Shown here piece by piece: positions 1 through 7,051 of a stretch of 8,380 nt of DNA; positions within the stretch are counted from its first letter, which is position 1; the number at the start of each line of letters is the position of its first letter. The notes beneath the pieces are model-generated. The model made no database searches. It was not told where the DNA came from and worked only from the letters and a program-made list of their open reading frames with translations. The stretch comes from Bacteroidota bacterium. GTDB lineage: Bacteria; Bacteroidota; Ignavibacteria; UBA10030; BY39. The stretch spans positions 1 through 8,380 of the forward strand of contig JAHJRJ010000037.1 of assembly GCA_018830765.1 (NCBI GenBank), in the 5' to 3' direction. Both the position numbers and the translations under genes were made by a program.

Positions 1-987
1 CCTGTTGGTTATTTCTTTCTAAAGGAACAACCAAAAGAATCAATACCGCTTAGCTTTCGTGGCTTATCGCCATCAAAGGAAGGTAAATTAAGTCCGCTAT
101 CACATCAGACACTCTATCGATTTCTTGAGCTTACCGATTGGACGACCATGATGGTTGAAGATATGGGTATTGACTGGGAAGTAAAATTTAAAATAGCTAA
201 TGGTTCTGAGGATATTGATAAAATTGTGCAGCGTGAAAGGCAAAGATTAGGATTTAGTTCAGAGATTCGAAGTAGATGGCGAGATCACGACGAAGCATTT
301 AGTTGGTGGAGAAAGAAAATAGAAGATCAGGGAATATTTTGTTTTCAAATGAAGCTCGACATGGGTGATATACGCGGTGCTTCCGTTTGGTTAGATTCTA
401 GATATCCTTTTATTCTTGTGAATCATCAGGATATAGAAACTGCAACCGGTCGTATATTTACTCTACTTCATGAATATGCGCATCTTCTCAGTTCACGCGA
501 GGGTTTAGTTTGCGATTTCCGTGGTGCTCATCGGGGCGAGAACCCGGAACCTTTTGCTAATCGGTTTGCTGCGCGCATGCTGCTTTCGTATGACGAGGTT
601 GAAAAAAGACTCAAGGAAATAGGCAAATCTAATTACAAGGGTCCATGGTCTGATAATCAATTAGACGAAATAAGAAATACACTATTTGTTAGTCGGGACG
701 TTATAGCCATAATGTTACAAGAAATAGGGAAAGCACCAATTGACTTTTATAAAAAGAAGCGTGAGCAATGGGATAAGCGGAAGCCTTTTGGCAGAGGAGG
801 AGGTGGAAAACGTCCAACAAAGAAAGAGACAACATTAAGGGAAATCGGTTATTCCCTCGCAAGAATACTATCGTCATCCGGCAGAGAAACTTCTGTACCT
901 TTAGATGATCTCTCACATGTGCTCAAAATGAAAGTGGAAAAAGTGCCTGATTTTTTATCTTGGGCTCGGGATAGAGTACATGGTTAG
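1..987 (+). CDS. XRE/ImmA-IrrE family metallopeptidase, partial (N-terminus outside window)
   Basis: Zinc-dependent peptidase of the ImmA/IrrE (COG2856) family, which typically cleaves a partner repressor or acts as the regulatory half of a toxin-antitoxin-like pair in the cytoplasm. The frame is open from base 1; an ATG at 148 exists, but the residues before it (PVGYFFLKEQPKE, then a proline/serine-rich linker) match the usual junction after an N-terminal XRE helix-turn-helix. The true start therefore lies upstream and the gene is partial. The zinc motif HEYAH is at 469-483, followed by the third ligand Glu (547-549) in EPFANRFAARML, the conserved helix of this family. A glycine-rich stretch (FGRGGGGKR, about 787-813) precedes a C-terminal helical region that may be HTH-like. 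The PIN gene follows after 6 nt and is probably co-transcribed. Family call is firm; the substrate is unknown. Confidence 0.9.
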   Translation, partial: PVGYFFLKEQPKESIPLSFRGLSPSKEGKLSPLSHQTLYRFLELTDWTTMMVEDMGIDWEVKFKIANGSEDIDKIVQRERQRLGFSSEIRSRWRDHDEAFSWWRKKIEDQGIFCFQMKLDMGDIRGASVWLDSRYPFILVNHQDIETATGRIFTLLHEYAHLLSSREGLVCDFRGAHRGENPEPFANRFAARMLLSYDEVEKRLKEIGKSNYKGPWSDNQLDEIRNTLFVSRDVIAIMLQEIGKAPIDFYKKKREQWDKRKPFGRGGGGKRPTKKETTLREIGYSLARILSSSGRETSVPLDDLSHVLKMKVEKVPDFLSWARDRVHG

Positions 988-993
988 AGCTCA

Positions 994-1518
994 ATGATGA
1001 ATCCAAATGATGTATACGTATTTGATGCTACTGCTCTGATAGACCTTCATAATCATTTCCCAAAATCTTTCCGAAAATTAAGAAAATATGTTTCCAATGG
1101 ACAAGTAAAAATTCCTGAGGGTGTCTACCGTGAAATCAAACGTAAATCAGATAAGTTGAGAAAATATGTAGAGCGGTGGGAAATTGAGCACCAGTTTGTG
1201 ATTGCAATTAAGAATGACATAAAATTAGTAAATGAATTTGGCAGAATCGAACAGAGTTATGGAGAGAAGATCAATGTGGGTGACAAAGTGTATCCAGGAT
1301 TTTGGAAAAGTCCCGCAGGAAGAAAAGCTGCTGATGGTCAAGTTGTTGTTATCGGCAAAGTATATAAATACACTGTTGTATCAGATGACAGAGCGGTCCG
1401 TTATGCGTGCCTCTCAGAGAATGTACAATGTATAGGATGGCCTGAACTTGCAAGAAGAGTCGGGCTTGCCGGCAACAATCAAATTAGTTTAGATTTCGAA
1501 TGGAAGGATACTGAATAA
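994..1518 (+). CDS. PIN-domain protein, DUF4411-like (putative ribonuclease partner of the ImmA gene)
   Basis: A 174-aa protein resembling DUF4411, a PIN-fold family often encoded beside XRE-ImmA/IrrE proteins. PIN domains are metal-dependent ribonucleases. Candidate acidic residues are visible in the expected order: Asp11 in VFDATALIDLH, Glu47 in EGVYREIKR, Asp114 in AADGQVVVIG, and Asp131/132 in VVSDDRAVR. The end, CIGWPELARRVGL, fits the usual family C-terminus. Start: tandem ATGs at 994 and 997, with only a weak GAG upstream; 994 is chosen because it is first and lies 6 nt after the previous stop. The gene shares the reading frame of the ImmA gene, so only one TAG separates them. Inference: the pair works as a toxin-antitoxin-like or stress module, with the PIN protein as effector. 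The DUF4411 assignment rests on motif recognition only. Confidence 0.8.
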   Translation: MMNPNDVYVFDATALIDLHNHFPKSFRKLRKYVSNGQVKIPEGVYREIKRKSDKLRKYVERWEIEHQFVIAIKNDIKLVNEFGRIEQSYGEKINVGDKVYPGFWKSPAGRKAADGQVVVIGKVYKYTVVSDDRAVRYACLSENVQCIGWPELARRVGLAGNNQISLDFEWKDTE

Positions 1519-1714
1519 TATTATCATTACCATACATCAAACTACGCTGAAAGAAATCGTGACGTGGTATCGGAGAAGGTATCCGAGGTTTGCGAAGGTG
1601 CAGAAAGTCTGAACTCCCGATCCCGAATGCCTTCGGGACGGGACAAGCATGATTTGTAGGATTAACAATATCAAAGAAAGGTAAAATAGCGGTAAGAAGT
1701 ATAAAAAATGCTGT
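1519..1714. other. Intergenic stretch with hairpin and repeat-like remnants
   Basis: This 196-nt gap separates the PIN gene from the next + strand gene. It holds the GC-rich hairpin at 1615-1643, then a segment ending in GATTTGTAGGATTAAC that looks like a dispersed-repeat fragment. A short open frame without ATG (about 1514-1612) would encode an arginine-rich piece ending WYRRRYPRFAKVQKV. It could be a decayed gene end, but I do not recognise it. No promoter stands out. Confidence 0.4.
1615..1643. repeat. GC-rich interrupted hairpin, repeat-like
   Basis: TCCCGAA (1621-1627) and TTCGGGA (1632-1638) form a perfect 7-bp stem with a 4-nt TGCC loop. TCCC (1615-1618) and GGGA (1640-1643) extend it across a small internal loop. 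It is strikingly GC-rich against its surroundings. No T-run follows on either side, so it is a palindromic interspersed element rather than a clear terminator. Confidence 0.6.
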
Positions 1715-2380
1715 ATGTTACTTCCGAGAAAGATAAAACGGGAAGACGACTTTATTTCTTTTGAGTCAGTAATAGATTATGGGCCGCCGCTCCCGGACCA
1801 AGCGTTCTTTTCCAAAAATGGCTTGCATGAACTTTCTGCTCCACGGCTGGTGTATTCCTGTCTGCTCAATCCTGGAATTGAACGAATAGCAGATACAGCA
1901 GCCCGACAAATTTTCCGGCGAGGAGCTGAAGAACTACGACGCATCGAAACAGCAAAGGATACAGAAACGCTTATTGTACTATTGAAAAATAATCCTGATA
2001 CGCTTAACCATCTGCCACTCATTGATAGACTCGTAACTGAAAAAGAACAATCTGTACAAATGATTCTACAAGAACTTAAGCAACATCAAAATAGTTCATT
2101 CATTGAGATTGCGGTCAGGATACTTCACAGAGCAGGAATAAACTGTTCTCAGGAACTTATTGGTATTATCAAGACAGGTAAGAATAGAAAGGCTTACGCA
2201 ATTTCATTACTGTGCGTTTTGCTTGGCTTTTATGACAACGAAGAATCCGAAAAACTATTGTGGGATTATTATCATTACATGAAACTCAAATATCCGAACG
2301 ATACGTATTCAGACGGTCCGTTATTAGGATTAATTGAAATACGGGAAAGAAGAACGGAAAAAACCACGCCATCGCTTTAA
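1715..2380 (+). CDS. Hypothetical all-helical protein, HEAT-like
   Basis: I do not recognise this 221-aa protein with certainty. Residues from about 50 to 190 are a chain of amphipathic helices with spacing like HEAT/armadillo-type solenoids (for example around NPGIERIADTAARQIF, FIEIAVRILHRAG and AYAISLLCVLLGFY). Near the C-terminus, LLWDYYHYMKLKYP followed by SDGPLLGL resembles the closing segment of HEAT-repeat proteins often annotated as hypothetical. It has no signal peptide, membrane segment or catalytic motif, so it is probably a cytosolic scaffold. Start: ATG 1715 is the only ATG before the conserved-looking region, as an in-frame stop lies at 1682; the ATG at 1708 is in another frame and terminates quickly. 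There is no convincing Shine-Dalgarno. The next gene begins 9 nt after its stop, so the two are likely co-transcribed. Confidence 0.7.
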   Translation: MLLPRKIKREDDFISFESVIDYGPPLPDQAFFSKNGLHELSAPRLVYSCLLNPGIERIADTAARQIFRRGAEELRRIETAKDTETLIVLLKNNPDTLNHLPLIDRLVTEKEQSVQMILQELKQHQNSSFIEIAVRILHRAGINCSQELIGIIKTGKNRKAYAISLLCVLLGFYDNEESEKLLWDYYHYMKLKYPNDTYSDGPLLGLIEIRERRTEKTTPSL

Positions 2381-2389
2381 CTTAAAACA

Positions 2390-3037
2390 ATGATTGAAAA
2401 AGATTACATATTACGGATGATTGCTTTGCTATCTGCGGCATTAGCAAAAATATTGTTAAAGAGGGAGCTTAAACTATACGACGAGGCAAAAGTAGAAATT
2501 CAGAAAACATCAAAATTAATTCTCGGAATTAGTTACGACGTTCTCGATAACATTTCTGATGCCGATATAATTAAGTTGTTCAAACCGGATTCGGATATTA
2601 ATGCTGAAAAGTGTTATGTAATTGCCGAGCTTACGAGAGAAGCCGGCGAGATTTCAGAATCCTTAGGAGAATTAGAGGAAAGTACCGCAAGGTATGAAAA
2701 AGCTTTGAGTCTTTATCTTGAATTATTTGTAAATTCCAACGTTCACGATAGGTCGGAATTAGGTAATAGAATCGAACTGATGATTGATAAGCTAAAACAT
2801 TTCGAGATCGATACTGCGTTAGAGGAAAAAATTTTCAAATTTTACGATAAAACAGGCAGATACTCAAAAGCGGAGGATGTATTATTTCATCTCATAGAAA
2901 AAGATAAGACTTTTATCGAAACGGGTATTGCTTTCTTCAAAAGTTTATCCCAAAAGTCGGAGGCAGAATTACAAAAAGGCAATCTTTCAAATCTCGAAGT
3001 TGAAGAAAGTTTGAGAATGCTCATAAACAGGAGATAA
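2390..3037 (+). CDS. TPR-like helical protein resembling DUF6483
   Basis: A 215-aa protein beginning MIEKDYILRMI, an opening typical of DUF6483-like proteins. It has a helical N-terminal region (residues 1-50) and a TPR-like repeat around residues 74-110 (AELTREAGEISESLGELEES, then ARYEKALSLYLEL). A second probable TPR lies at about 144-175 (FYDKTGRYSKAEDVLFHLIE). TPRs mediate protein-protein contacts; no enzyme motif is visible. It starts 9 nt after the HEAT-like gene, with no strong ribosome-binding site, as expected for translational coupling or for SD-poor lineages. A tandem of a HEAT-like and a TPR-like protein suggests a small two-component scaffold, but this is inference. The DUF6483 match is from memory of the N-terminal pattern and needs a profile search. 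Confidence 0.72.
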   Translation: MIEKDYILRMIALLSAALAKILLKRELKLYDEAKVEIQKTSKLILGISYDVLDNISDADIIKLFKPDSDINAEKCYVIAELTREAGEISESLGELEESTARYEKALSLYLELFVNSNVHDRSELGNRIELMIDKLKHFEIDTALEEKIFKFYDKTGRYSKAEDVLFHLIEKDKTFIETGIAFFKSLSQKSEAELQKGNLSNLEVEESLRMLINRR

Positions 3038-3119
3038 TGTTTGCACTTGGCGTCCTTTGCGTGAAAAATACTTTGTATCAAAAAACAATTAAAAAAAATA
3101 TTCTAATCATTTCAATGAT
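3038..3119. other. Convergent intergenic spacer with repeat-like fragment
   Basis: The 82-nt gap lies between the convergent TPR-like gene and the response regulator. Positions 3046-3067 (CTTGGCGTCCTTTGCGTGAA and following A residues) resemble a GCGT-containing dispersed motif that I recall as common in environmental bacterial genomes. The rest is A/T runs and a weak hairpin. Confidence 0.3.
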
Positions 3120-3120
3120 T
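3090..3120 (-). terminator. Possible intrinsic terminator of the response-regulator operon
   Basis: Read on the - strand, AATCATT and AATGATT (3105-3111 and 3114-3120) form a 7-bp, all-A/T stem touching the stop codon of the regulator. A run of eight T follows a few bases later (about 3091-3098). The stem is weak and the loop tiny, so this may be only an AT-rich tail. No better terminator is visible for either convergent gene. Confidence 0.35.
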
Positions 3121-4481
3121 CAATTTTCTTCCTTCCTCTCCAATCCATACTTCTTCATCTTACTATAAAGATGGCTTCTCTCAATATCCAAAGCTTCAGC
3201 GGTTTTGCTGATGTTCCAATTATATAAATCCAACATCCTTTTAAAAAAGAGTGCTTCTGACCTGTCTTTATACTCTTGAAAATTTTTGCTGGTCGAAATT
3301 ATATCCTCCAATTCTCCTCCCCTGCTGATTCCTACGGTTTCAAGCGTGTCAATTTCTATTACGTTGTCGTGCGTTAAAATTACAAGACGCTCGATAATGT
3401 TTCGCAACTCACGCACATTTCCGCTCCATTCAAGTCCCTTCAGATAATTAATAGCACGATCCGAAATCTTTTTCGGAGCAAACCCGTTACGTCTGCAAAT
3501 CTCTTCCGTAAATGCTTTCGCTAGTATCGGGATATCTTCACGTCTTTCTCTAAGTGATGGAACGTGTATGGGAATTACGTTGATCCGATGATACAAATCT
3601 TCTCTAAAATTACTTTTCTTAATTTCTTCAATCAAGTTTTTGTTCGTCACTGCAATTACACGTACATCTACTTCTATCAGACGATTACCACCAACACGTT
3701 CGATTTTACCTTCTTCAAGTACACGCAATACTTTCGCTTGTGCTGCGGGACTCATATCTCCGATTTCATCGAGAAAAATAGTCCCCCCATCTGCCTGCTC
3801 AAATTTACCGATTCGCTGGGTTGTTGCTCCGGTGAACGATCCCTTTTCGTGTCCGAATAGCTCGGATTCAATTAGCTCTGTCGGGATAGCTGCACAATTC
3901 ACTTCGACGATTGGTTTATCTGCTCTTTTGCTGCCTCTGTGGATCGCACGGGCAACTAATTCTTTACCCGTTCCGTTATCACCCGTTATTAAAACTCGCG
4001 AGTCGGTTGGTGCGATACGCTCTATCAGGGCTAAAATTTCTTTTATCTTCGGACTTTCACCTAATATTTCTTCTTTTTCAGCTAACTTCTCACGAAATTG
4101 TCTGACTTCACTGACTAAACTTTTTCGATCTAATGCATTACGTACTGTAATCAAAAGTTTATCTCTATCCAACGGCTTAGGAAGAAAATCGAAAGCGCCA
4201 AGCTTCGTTGCTTCAACTGCCGTCTCAATCGTCCCGTGTCCGGATATCATTATCACAAGCATCTCAGGGAATCTCTTCTTTATCGCTTGTAAAACTTCTA
4301 TACCGTCCATGCCGGGCATCTTCACATCAAGAAGGATTGCGTCCACCTGTTCGCCTTCTAGAATAGATAAACCTTTCATTCCATCTTCTGCTAGAACAAC
4401 TTCATACTTTTCGTATGAGAGTATCATTTTAACAGCATCGCGAACACTTTTTTCGTCGTCAACTACAAGTATTGTTTTCAT
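3120..4481 (-). CDS. Sigma-54-dependent response regulator, NtrC/NtrX-like
   Basis: A 453-aa enhancer-binding transcription activator with the standard three domains. The receiver domain (residues 4-115) has acidic pocket Asp8/Asp9, phosphoacceptor Asp52 in ILLDVKMPGMDG, Ser80 and Lys102. The AAA+ sigma-54 interaction domain (about 139-370) has Walker A GDNGTGKE (167-174), the sigma-54 contact loop as GSFTGA (214-219; the commonest form is GAFTGA) and Walker B TIFLDEI (234-240). The C-terminal Fis-type helix-turn-helix is at 424-446 (ISKTAEALDIERSHLYSKMK). Length and layout are normal, and all residues needed for phosphorylation, ATP hydrolysis and DNA binding are present. The Walker A and C-terminal wording lean towards NtrX-like regulators. 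It starts 9 nt after the 232-aa gene, so the two are probably one transcript. No histidine kinase is in the window, so its partner and targets are unknown. Confidence 0.95.
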   Translation of the reverse strand: MKTILVVDDEKSVRDAVKMILSYEKYEVVLAEDGMKGLSILEGEQVDAILLDVKMPGMDGIEVLQAIKKRFPEMLVIMISGHGTIETAVEATKLGAFDFLPKPLDRDKLLITVRNALDRKSLVSEVRQFREKLAEKEEILGESPKIKEILALIERIAPTDSRVLITGDNGTGKELVARAIHRGSKRADKPIVEVNCAAIPTELIESELFGHEKGSFTGATTQRIGKFEQADGGTIFLDEIGDMSPAAQAKVLRVLEEGKIERVGGNRLIEVDVRVIAVTNKNLIEEIKKSNFREDLYHRINVIPIHVPSLRERREDIPILAKAFTEEICRRNGFAPKKISDRAINYLKGLEWSGNVRELRNIIERLVILTHDNVIEIDTLETVGISRGGELEDIISTSKNFQEYKDRSEALFFKRMLDLYNWNISKTAEALDIERSHLYSKMKKYGLERKEEN

Positions 4482-4490
4482 AATAATTTG

Positions 4491-5189
4491 TCATTTGTAA
4501 TTTAATATATCCGATGGCTTTGTTTTCTGGTTTTTTCCTAACTCAATCCCGAACAATTGTCCGTCTCGATTCGCTTCTATATCGTTGTTATCGTACTGTC
4601 CGCCCTTAATATACCTATCTTCTCCTTTTTCGACAAATTCTGAAAATCTTTCAGCTACTTCACTCGATTCGAAAACGTAAGCAATAAACGCCGAACCGAA
4701 AAAGTGCTGAAGCTTATCGCGGTTGCCGTATTTTGTTTTCGGACTACTCGGATAAATTTGAGTCGGTAGATTATCAACCCTCTTCTGAAATTCTTCCTTC
4801 GATTCATCCGTGAGAGGGATGTAAATGTTTAAAATTGGAACGCGGATACCGAGCGTGTAGTGGTCGAGTGTAGCCGATGTGCAAAGCAGAAGTGCAATTC
4901 CCGTGTTGCCTTTTGTAAATTGAATTGATTTGCGAAAAATTTCGTCAACTGCAATTAAATCGCCGTATTGTTTTTTAAATTCAGAAAACTCATCACTTCG
5001 AAGGTAAGATTTTAACTGAGTTATATTTTGAAAAAGGAAAGGCGGGAAAAGAGTAATCATCGACTCAAATGCAGAGTAATCAATTCGACTTGAATCCTGC
5101 AAATGAGTTCGAGCAAAATTAATTTGAGGATAACCCAAGGCAGCAGAGAATAAAACAATATTAGTCATGTTAAGCAAATACCGTCTCAT
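4491..5189 (-). CDS. Hypothetical protein, possibly exported, with DKLQHF/AN-D-G motif
   Basis: An unrecognised 232-aa protein. The N-terminus (MRRYLLNMTNIVLFSAALG) has two arginines followed by a moderately hydrophobic stretch, which could be a weak signal sequence or anchor. A second hydrophobic patch is near residues 97-104. The C-terminal third carries DKLQHFFGSAF (158-168) and, 35 residues later, DIEANRDGQLFG (203-214). This pairing is reminiscent of DUF2279/YfiM- or VanZ-like envelope proteins, which have D-K-x-x-H-F followed by a D-x-x-A-N-x-x-G helix. The match is partial and I would not name the family. The ATG at 5189 has no clear Shine-Dalgarno. The response regulator follows after 9 nt, so this protein may act in the same envelope-sensing or output pathway; that is inference. 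Confidence 0.65.
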   Translation of the reverse strand: MRRYLLNMTNIVLFSAALGYPQINFARTHLQDSSRIDYSAFESMITLFPPFLFQNITQLKSYLRSDEFSEFKKQYGDLIAVDEIFRKSIQFTKGNTGIALLLCTSATLDHYTLGIRVPILNIYIPLTDESKEEFQKRVDNLPTQIYPSSPKTKYGNRDKLQHFFGSAFIAYVFESSEVAERFSEFVEKGEDRYIKGGQYDNNDIEANRDGQLFGIELGKNQKTKPSDILNYK

Positions 5190-5339
5190 AAAAACTCAAT
5201 TCCTAAATCCGAATATCGAAACTCGAAACAAATCATAAGCACGAATTTCAAAAAATACAATCTCCAATTCTCCATTATGCCATTAATCCATTTGTTCATT
5301 GAGTCAATGAATAAATCTTCCAATGATCCAATCTTCTGT
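5190..5339. other. Intergenic spacer with palindrome and iterated short motifs
   Basis: This 150-nt gap lies between two - strand genes. Read on the - strand it contains several near-copies of ATTGG/ATGG spaced 8-15 nt apart, then a run of TTCG/TTTCGA-type motifs (about 5203-5224). These are typical of decayed dispersed repeats. A perfect 17-nt palindrome is at 5295-5311. A promoter for the downstream pair must lie here or further upstream, but I cannot pick one out. Confidence 0.35.
5295..5311. promoter_or_regulatory. Perfect 17-nt palindrome, possible operator
   Basis: TTCATTGA, a single central G, and TCAATGAA form a perfect 8-1-8 palindrome. The centre is too tight for a hairpin, so a dimeric DNA-binding protein is the more natural explanation if it is functional. 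It lies 106 nt upstream of the 232-aa gene and 29 nt downstream of the carboxyltransferase stop. It could equally be part of a decayed repeat. Confidence 0.3.
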
Positions 5340-6986
5340 TTACGTTTGTATTACTCCCGGGTTAAACCGCGGTATGTTCGGATTATTCGATGCGATCTCC
5401 AAAGCGTAAGAAATAATTTTGCGAGTATCGATAGGATCGATGATATCATCAACCCATAATCGGGCTGCTGCATAGAGCGGATCAAGTTGGCGATTATAAC
5501 GATCCTGAATTTCGGAGAGCATCTTCTGCTTTTCCTCTTCTGAAATTTTATCCTTGTTGCCGCCCAAGCGGATTGTCAACAAAGTTTCGCTCGATTGTTT
5601 GCCGCCCATAACAGCGATTTGCATTGTAGGCCAGCCGAAGATGAAACGCGGGTCGTAAGCTTTTCCGCACATCGCATAGTTGCCTGCGCCGTAGCTGTTG
5701 CCGATGATGAATGTAATCTTCGGAACGACACTGTTCGCGACGGCATTCACCATCTTCGCACCATCTTTGATGATGCCGCCCTGTTCGGATCGCGTTCCGA
5801 CCATAAATCCTGTAACATCCTGAAGAAAGATTAACGGAATATTTTTTTGATTGCAATTCATTATAAAACGTGTGCCTTTGTCTGCGCTGTCGCAGTAGAT
5901 GACGCCGCCGAATTGCATTTCGCCTTTTTTTGTTTTTACAATTGCGCGCTGATTCGCAACGATACCGACAGCCCACCCGTCGATGCGCGCATAAGCGGTG
6001 ATGATAGTTTTTCCTATACCGGCTTTGTATTCATCAAATGAGTCCTCATCAACAATTCTAGCCAATAATTGGTAAGTATCGTAGGGCTTTGTGCGATCGT
6101 CGGATAAAATTCCATAAATTTCAGATGAGTCGAACTTCGGCGGCTTTGGCGCTATTCTATCGAAGCCAGCTTTCGTTGTATGACCAAGTTTGCTGATGAT
6201 GTTGCGAATTGTTTCAAGGCAAATATCATCGTTCGGCATTTTGTAATCAGTTACGCCGCTTATCTCGCAGTGCATCGAAGCGCCGCCTAATTCTTCGATG
6301 TCGGCATCTTCGCCAATTGCTGCTTTCACAAGTGCGGGACCTGCGAGAAACACGCTTCCTGTTTTTTCTACAATCATTGCTTCGTCGCTCATTATCGGTA
6401 AGTAAGCTCCACCTGCAACGCACGGTCCCATAATCGCGGCGATTTGTGTAATTCCCATTGATGACATTACAGCATTGTTGCGGAAAATTCTTCCAAAATG
6501 TTCTTTATCTGGAAATATTTCATCCTGCATTGGGAGGAAAACACCAGCCGAGTCAACAAGATAGACGATGGGAAGACGATTTTCTATCGAGATTTCCTGT
6601 GCACGTAAATTCTTTTTGCACGTGATAGGAAACCATGCACCTGCTTTAACTGTCGCGTCGTTAGCTACAACGACGACATCTCTGCCGTGAATTTTTCCGA
6701 TGCCGAAAATTGTGCCCGATGCCGGAGCTCCACCGTATTCGGTGTACATATCGTAAGCGGCAAACAAACCAATCTCAAGGAAATAACTTCCCGGGTCGAT
6801 GAGCTTCTCGATTCTCTCGCGTGCTGTAAGTTTGTTCCGTTTATGATGCTTTTCAATATTTTCTTTCCCGCCGCCTAATTTAATGATGCCGGCTTTCGCT
6901 TTTAACTTACGAAGAAGATTCTTATTAAAATCTTCGTTGCGGTTGAAGCCGTTGTCGTGATTGATTTCGCTGCCTAACTTTGCCAT
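5340..6986 (-). CDS. Acyl-CoA carboxylase carboxyltransferase (beta) subunit, methylcrotonyl-CoA type
   Basis: A 548-aa carboxyltransferase of the crotonase-fold family, which moves the carboxyl group from carboxybiotin to an acyl-CoA. The wording is closest to methylcrotonyl-CoA carboxylase beta (leucine breakdown): NKLTARERIEKLIDPGS (51-67), ANDATVKAGAWFPITCKK (108-125), FPDKEHFGRIF (158-168), VAGGAYLPIMSDE (190-202), FLQDVTGFMVG (387-397), GNSYGAGNYAMCGKAYDPRF (429-448) and ARLWVDDIIDP (508-518). The glycine-rich GGAY and GAGNY segments form the oxyanion holes for the CoA and biotin carbonyls. Length is normal (family about 535-560) and no domain is missing. The biotin carboxylase/biotin carrier subunit is not in the window, so substrate choice (methylcrotonyl versus another branched acyl-CoA) cannot be settled. 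Start ATG 6986 gives the usual short N-terminal extension; a weak CGGGA lies about 10 nt upstream. Confidence 0.95.
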   Translation of the reverse strand: MAKLGSEINHDNGFNRNEDFNKNLLRKLKAKAGIIKLGGGKENIEKHHKRNKLTARERIEKLIDPGSYFLEIGLFAAYDMYTEYGGAPASGTIFGIGKIHGRDVVVVANDATVKAGAWFPITCKKNLRAQEISIENRLPIVYLVDSAGVFLPMQDEIFPDKEHFGRIFRNNAVMSSMGITQIAAIMGPCVAGGAYLPIMSDEAMIVEKTGSVFLAGPALVKAAIGEDADIEELGGASMHCEISGVTDYKMPNDDICLETIRNIISKLGHTTKAGFDRIAPKPPKFDSSEIYGILSDDRTKPYDTYQLLARIVDEDSFDEYKAGIGKTIITAYARIDGWAVGIVANQRAIVKTKKGEMQFGGVIYCDSADKGTRFIMNCNQKNIPLIFLQDVTGFMVGTRSEQGGIIKDGAKMVNAVANSVVPKITFIIGNSYGAGNYAMCGKAYDPRFIFGWPTMQIAVMGGKQSSETLLTIRLGGNKDKISEEEKQKMLSEIQDRYNRQLDPLYAAARLWVDDIIDPIDTRKIISYALEIASNNPNIPRFNPGVIQT

Positions 6987-7051
6987 AAGTTTATCCCGAT
7001 TGATTAAATTGTTTTAATTTGATAATTTGGAATAAGGTGACAGTTAGTTTG

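Noticed and set aside
148..987. ATG at 148 as the true start of the ImmA/IrrE protein
   Set aside because: The same frame is open to the window edge, and the preceding residues match the usual linker after an XRE domain.
1708..1764. ATG at 1708 as the start of the HEAT-like gene
   Set aside because: It is in a different frame and reaches a stop within about 20 codons.
3640..4500. Long + strand open frame (286 codons) opposite the response regulator
   Set aside because: It lies antisense to a gene with all domains and motifs intact; its product is serine-rich without recognisable motifs, as expected for a shadow frame.
5548..5976. Open frame of 142 codons on the - strand in another phase of the carboxyltransferase
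   Set aside because: It is an arginine/cysteine-rich shadow of a conserved gene on the same strand.
7002..7017. ATTAAA/TTTAAT inverted repeat just upstream of the carboxyltransferase start
   Set aside because: A 6-bp all-A/T stem in an AT-rich spacer is expected by chance and has no T-run or other support.
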